The position numbers were made by a program, and so were the translations under genes. From Kwoniella bestiolae CBS 10118 (Eukaryota; Basidiomycota; Tremellomycetes; Tremellales; Cryptococcaceae), in contig NC_089247.1 in NCBI RefSeq assembly GCF_000512585.2, forward strand, positions 434,001 to 498,000: DNA of 64,000 bases, in the 5' to 3' direction. This document shows positions 59,229 through 64,000 of this stretch, one piece after another. Numbering within the stretch: position 1 is the stretch's first letter; the number at the start of each line of letters is the position of its first letter. Below the pieces are notes generated by a model. The model worked only from the letters and a program-made list of their open reading frames with translations. It did no database searches and had not been told where the DNA came from.

Positions 59229-62200
59229 ATGAGTCACCTCTCGTCAGCTTCAACTCTGGGATTCGGATCATCCTCAGCTTCTTCCTCTTCCTCTTCTTCC
59301 GCGATACCTGGCCCTTCACGTCAGAGGTAGGTCATCTCCGCTTTATCCGGCTGTCATCTATTCGAGATTCAGCTGACACGACCATCTCTCCCCTCCTTCA
59401 GGCTCACAGGATCATGGCAACCTCTACCATATATCCACTCGGGATTCTGTATCTACCCTTATCAACCTGATGGTTCCCCTCCTCATACCCCAGCTACAAC
59501 CCAAACGGACGACCAAAAAAGCACGAGAAACAGAAATAGGTTCTCGTGGAGTGGACTAAGGCATATTGGGGATGTTGAAGGGGAGGGAAGGTTGAATGCA
59601 TACGAAGTATCGCTAGATATAGGTGACGAATTCTTCGCTTTCGAGGAATATAAGTGCAGTGCGGAGGAAGATGGGAAAGAAGATCTATGGTACCGAGGGT
59701 GAGTCTTCTCTACTTATATTCACATGGCTATGACTGAAATGGGAGATAGTTATGTGGTTCAAGCTGTCTCTTTACCATCACTCGCGCCATCCTCATCCAC
59801 TACACATTCAGCTACCTTCCCTCGACCTGAACCATCAGTCTTGATCGGTATATTCCCAGCGGCAGCCGTGCATGTGCGACCGGGAGCATCAAATGATAAT
59901 GGAGAGCTCACAGAAGCATACGAGAGAGCGATCAGAGCCGCAGAAGAGAAGGCGCGAAATGCCAATCCCAGCTGGGTAGGGGAGATGGATACTGTAAAAG
60001 AGGAAGAGGAAGGAGAAGGGACAGATGCCTCTAGTCCTCCTAGAGAAAGGGAAGAAGGCACAGAGGAAGGTGTGGTGGATGTTGAAGCTCATAATGGGAA
60101 ATCACCGAATAAGCTGGAAAGGAGATCTACCTTAGGCAAAAGAGATGGGTTGCGAACGAATAGACCGAAATCTCTTGTACTGGAATCGAAGCTAGCTCAA
60201 CTAGAAGAGGAGAATAAGGAACAACCACCTTTACCGAAGTTGACTGCAGGAGATTCTACGATAGCCGGACAACAATGGCCTCTGGTCGATGAGATAGCTT
60301 GTGCGATAAGGGAATGGTATGGTGTAAGTGGACTCTTCTTCTGGTTTCTACCTGGTTCGAGATGCTGATAATTCGATGTATAGCGTTTACCCACGTACCT
60401 CGCTAATCGAGAATATAGACTGTTCGGTACGGTCATGCAACATATCGATGCTCTCTTTCTCGGTCGCAGGCAACTACTTTCGCAGACTCTTAGTGAAGAC
60501 GAATTAGTCCGTATTCGGAGGGAATGCGTTTCAAGATTAGTCAAATGTAATGTCGCTCAGGGGTTGGAGGTAATAGTAAGGAGTCTGGAAGATGGAAGTG
60601 TCATGGTCGTGGACAAGGAGAGGGCACATGCAGGAGCAAATTGGGTCGGAGGTATAGCGTGCTATGTCTACCAAGTGCAGGTGAGTCGACTTGGTTCTAC
60701 CTTTCTTGGACAGGTCCTGAGCTCATTTGGTATGCAGCTCGCTTACATCGATCTAATACCGCTTGACAACCTATTTGGCAAATTTCCCAGCTTGATTGAT
60801 CCACGCCCGACACTGCCTTCGGCTCAACCTTTCTCTCTCATAGATGCAACAGCTACCGGTCTTACGCAGCCATCAAGTTCAGGATCTTACTATCATTGCT
60901 TTTTAGATGTTAGAGCCTTCATCGCCAACCCGTGTGCTCCTGGGGAAACGGCCGAACTATACTTCTCACTGTACAATAAAGCGGAAAGCCGATTCGTTAC
61001 CGAAGAGTTTTGCCTAGTCCTCAACCACCTAGGTAGTCCTGCTCGAGATGCTGAACAGCGACTCGGACGGTTGCGAACGCTATTTGTCGATTTGAAGTTG
61101 GATGACTTGGCTCACGATATATTCCTGGTGTGTCGAGTAGTCAGAAACGGAGCGATGAAGATGAGACAGGAGAGTGGTTCAATGGCTGTCCGACCTGCGG
61201 CTGGTCGCCGGACAAGTCTTTATGGTATATCTGAAGGAAGCGCAGCTCATGGCAACCCATCGATGTTGGATACCCTTACGGACGATTCTTTCTCGGTCAC
61301 ATCTGGTTACGGTGGTCAGAGAACTCCTACCATCGATACTTCGTATACAGCTAATGGTCACTCAAGTTCCATGGAAGGTAAACCTACCTTCCGTCGTCCC
61401 ATGGGTTGTGCTGTGTTGCATTTACCCCCTTCGACCAGACTTCTAGCGGATGCGACTGATAAGATGGGTACGGGAGTAGAGTTTCATGTGCCTATATATC
61501 TACCTAAAGATGAAGCTACTTTTGCGATTTTACATGAAAACATCATCCAAAATCGAGTAAAGGAATATGTTACCTCATCAAGGTGAGTCATAAATGTGAA
61601 TGACAGTATTCTCCCGGACTATAGCTGATGACTTTATGATAGAGCCGAAGCTATCGCCCTCAGCTTGAAAGTATTTCAAGGTCCTGCAGCTCAAGTCATA
61701 CGCGAACATCCTTCTCTCCTCCTCGATATTCCTCTTTCAGCTCGTCTAGGCTTCCCAGACGTAGTATATCCCGGAACAGTACGAAATGATCTATACGTCA
61801 AGCTTTGGTCCGCAATCTTTACACCTGCGCCTACGAATCCAGGAGGATCAATACGGGTACGGAAATCAGTCATACCCACTCACCAGGGTGATGTTCAAGT
61901 GACTATCGAAGTTCGACGTGGAGACGGGTCGATCGTACCTGATGTAATGGTCGCTGGTGGATGTGGAGAACCAACAATTGCTCAGTATCATTCCCTGGTG
62001 TTCCATCGAAATGACCGACCGACATATGGTGAATTAGTCAAGATCTCTCTGCCACCGTCAGCTCAAGCCGAAGGATACCACTTGTTCCTCACCTTCCGTT
62101 CAAGAGGAAAAGATAGACACCTCAACTCCGACCCGTCAGAGCTAGAACAGCCTTTCGCATTCGGTTACCTCCCTCTAGCCAATGGCACCGCTTGTATACA

Positions 62201-64000
62201 GGATGGTGATCACGATCTCATGTTGTACAAGAACGAGAGGAACATACCACCGTCACCAAGCACTTATTTCGAAGTCCCAGCTTTGTCCCAAGCAGAATTC
62301 AGTGGATCAACAACACCCATAAAATCCCTGATTCCCCTTCGAGACCGAGTCACCCTCCGAACATACCTCTGCTCAAGTCTCCAAACGCAAGATAATACCT
62401 TGAGGGCCTTATTCGTATGGCATACTTCCGGCGGAGGCGATATCGACGTCCTATGCTCGACCCTTCAACTATTCAGCTTCGTCTCCGAAGATGAAATCGC
62501 CAAGTTCGCACCTTCGGTATTCGACGCCCTGTTCTCGATGTTAATCGCAGATCATGGTGCTCGTCAAGATGAGGTTGAATTATTGATCTTCAAATCACTC
62601 ATCAAGGTACTAGCCATGAATTCCGATAGGAGATTCCCGAATTTCAAGAATGTGTTCACCCTCTACATCGACACTCAATTCCATTATCCATCATCTGCAT
62701 TCAATCTACTGAGATGCATGAAGCAAGTCATGTCTACACCTACCACAACGGAATATCGAGCCTTTCTCAAGGTATGGCATCTGTTCTTCCGGTTTATCAT
62801 CCGATCTCAAGAGCATGATAGAGCAAGAGGAATAGGACTGGATGCTACTTCCACGCATATCGAATCTGAGTTCCGTACGCAGACCAAATCGATCCTGGAA
62901 GAGATCAATTCGTTGATGAGATCAAGCGAAAAACAATTGATAGGTACCCAAACTTTGGCCGTGCAGCATTATGCGGATATCTTACCTGGTTTATCGAGGA
63001 TATTCCAACCTTTAGAGATCGCTGAGATGGTCATTGAATTTGCCGACACCTTGACTTTCGCCACGGGTAGTATAGCGATTTACATGCTGTTATTGCTTCT
63101 GCAGGTGGTGAAGAATGTATTTGAAAGTTCGGAAAGTAGATCGATATTGGTTCCCGCTATTGTCAGATGGGTAAAACCACATTTGGGATCGTTCGATGAG
63201 CTGAGGACGATAGGTAAGGATGATAGTCAGATTACGAAGGATGGGAAGAGGGTGAGATGGCTGGAATGTAATCGGCTGGCTGTGACCGTGAGTCCTCCTC
63301 TGGGGAATGATCTGAGGCCTGGCTGAGATTCTAGGTATAGGTCATCGCTTGGACAGTCAACAAATTACAGGAATGGCTTGACTCGCCTTTGATTCGAGAT
63401 GATACTGCTTTACGAATCCAGGAAGAAGACAATATAGAGTACTGTTTGACTCTGCTGCCCACGTGAGTCTACGCGAGATGATTTATGGATCATGGCATTG
63501 CCTTTGCTAATATATGTCAACAGGTTGTATGAATCTTATTTCGAGCTTTCAAGTCCCAAAACCCATTCCACCTTGAACCGACAACGGTCATCACCCACAT
63601 CGACTATATGGAAGCCTACTCCAGATGTCTTCCCTTCGACCCATCCATTCGCTCTGATCTCAGAAATGCCCCCACTATCTTTACTGGAACGACAACAAAA
63701 CGCCGGACAAGATGCCTTACCGTCCTCGGAAACATTCAACTGCGGTCTAGCTGAGAATGCTATGGTAATCCTCACTCTCATTTTATCATCGCCTCGACCA
63801 AATATCACCAGGTGGCTGAACGAAGTGCTAGACATAGAGGGAGTGTCCTCTCTGAGCGAGACACTCAGATCGACATTCAAGTTTTTCTCATCCGTTATAG
63901 GCTTTTCGGCCTTCCCGAAACAGTGGTTAACTCTCTCTTTGATGTCGTTCTCGTCAATATTGAAATTCCTGACTACTCTTTCACCATTATTGGAGTCCGA
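59229..64000 (+). CDS. DOCK-family guanine-nucleotide exchange factor, 5' part (runs off window)
   Basis: Homologue of DOCK/Dck1 proteins, which activate Rac-type GTPases in polarity and cytoskeleton control together with ELMO. Exons: 59229..59326, 59402..59698, 59750..60323, 60384..60680, 60738..61582, 61643..63287, 63341..63462 and 63524..beyond 64000; phases agree, about 1451 residues present. The N-terminus is Ser-rich, then an SH3-like domain split by an intron (LDIGDEFFAFEEYK, WYRGYVV, PSVLIGIFPAAAVHVR). Middle: REWYGVRLPTYLANREY, YYHCFLDVRAF. The DHR-1/C2 domain (about 740-900) begins NDLYVKLWSAIF and holds VQVTIEVRRGDGSIVPD and ISLPPSAQAEGYHLFLTFR. The DHR-2 catalytic part lies beyond the window. 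The intron 60681..60737 is a multiple of three and would stay open if retained. The ATG at 59229 is the first in frame. Confidence 0.9.

Noticed and set aside
1..64000. CRISPR arrays, rRNA genes or complete transposons
   Set aside because: None seen; the only element-like repeat is the foldback at 14413-14596.

Overview
The window is nuclear DNA of a basidiomycete yeast, most likely a Tremellales species (Cryptococcus/Kwoniella type). Evidence: about twenty spliced, mostly single-copy eukaryotic genes; very short introns (mostly 50-70 bases) with gtgagt/gtaagt donors and CTGAC or CTAAC branch sites just before the acceptor; micro-exons of 9-12 bases; and protein sequences typical of that group. 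No bacterial operons, CRISPR arrays or complete transposons were seen. Exon coordinates below were read by hand, and nearly all are supported by reading-frame continuity across every junction.

Layout. 1-9.5 kb is a dense housekeeping block: CSN7 (COP9 signalosome, cut by the window start), a FAR1-type zinc-finger protein, lysyl-tRNA synthetase KRS1, mitochondrial ribosomal protein uL15m (MRPL10) and the RES-complex splicing factor IST3. 9.5-16 kb is the accessory region: a possible small Pol III RNA, then three tandem paralogues of a family I do not recognise. Only the third copy (14577-15517) has an intact frame, and its tail runs into a 62-base-arm inverted repeat. 16-21 kb has a small single-pass membrane prot​ein and an allantoate/nicotinate-type MFS permease. 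21-29.5 kb has the large purine enzyme ADE6 (FGAM synthase), divergent from an SCY1-like pseudokinase. 29.9-37 kb has a Zn2Cys6 transcription factor and a DHA1-type MFS transporter. 37.8-45.3 kb has SDH1 and TOP1. 45.7-50.1 kb has an acidic nucleolar-type protein and an HSF-type transcription factor. 50.1-56.6 kb is a 6.5-kb stretch without recognisable genes. 56.6-64 kb has a Rieske plus ferritin-like (DUF455) fusion protein divergent from a DOCK-family GEF that runs off the window end.

Themes. Several gene pairs are divergent with 0.3-0.6 kb shared promoters (CSN7/FAR1-like, KRS1/MRPL10, ADE6/SCY1-like, TOP1/acidic protein, Rieske-DUF455/DOCK). Two genes, KRS1 and TOP1, carry an in-frame N-terminal extension without any acidic residue behind a weak-context first ATG, followed by a strong-context second ATG. 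That is the layout expected for dual mitochondrial plus cytosolic or nuclear targeting by leaky scanning. The most novel items are the tandem orphan family with its shared promoter layout and adjoining hairpin element, and the Rieske/di-iron fusion.
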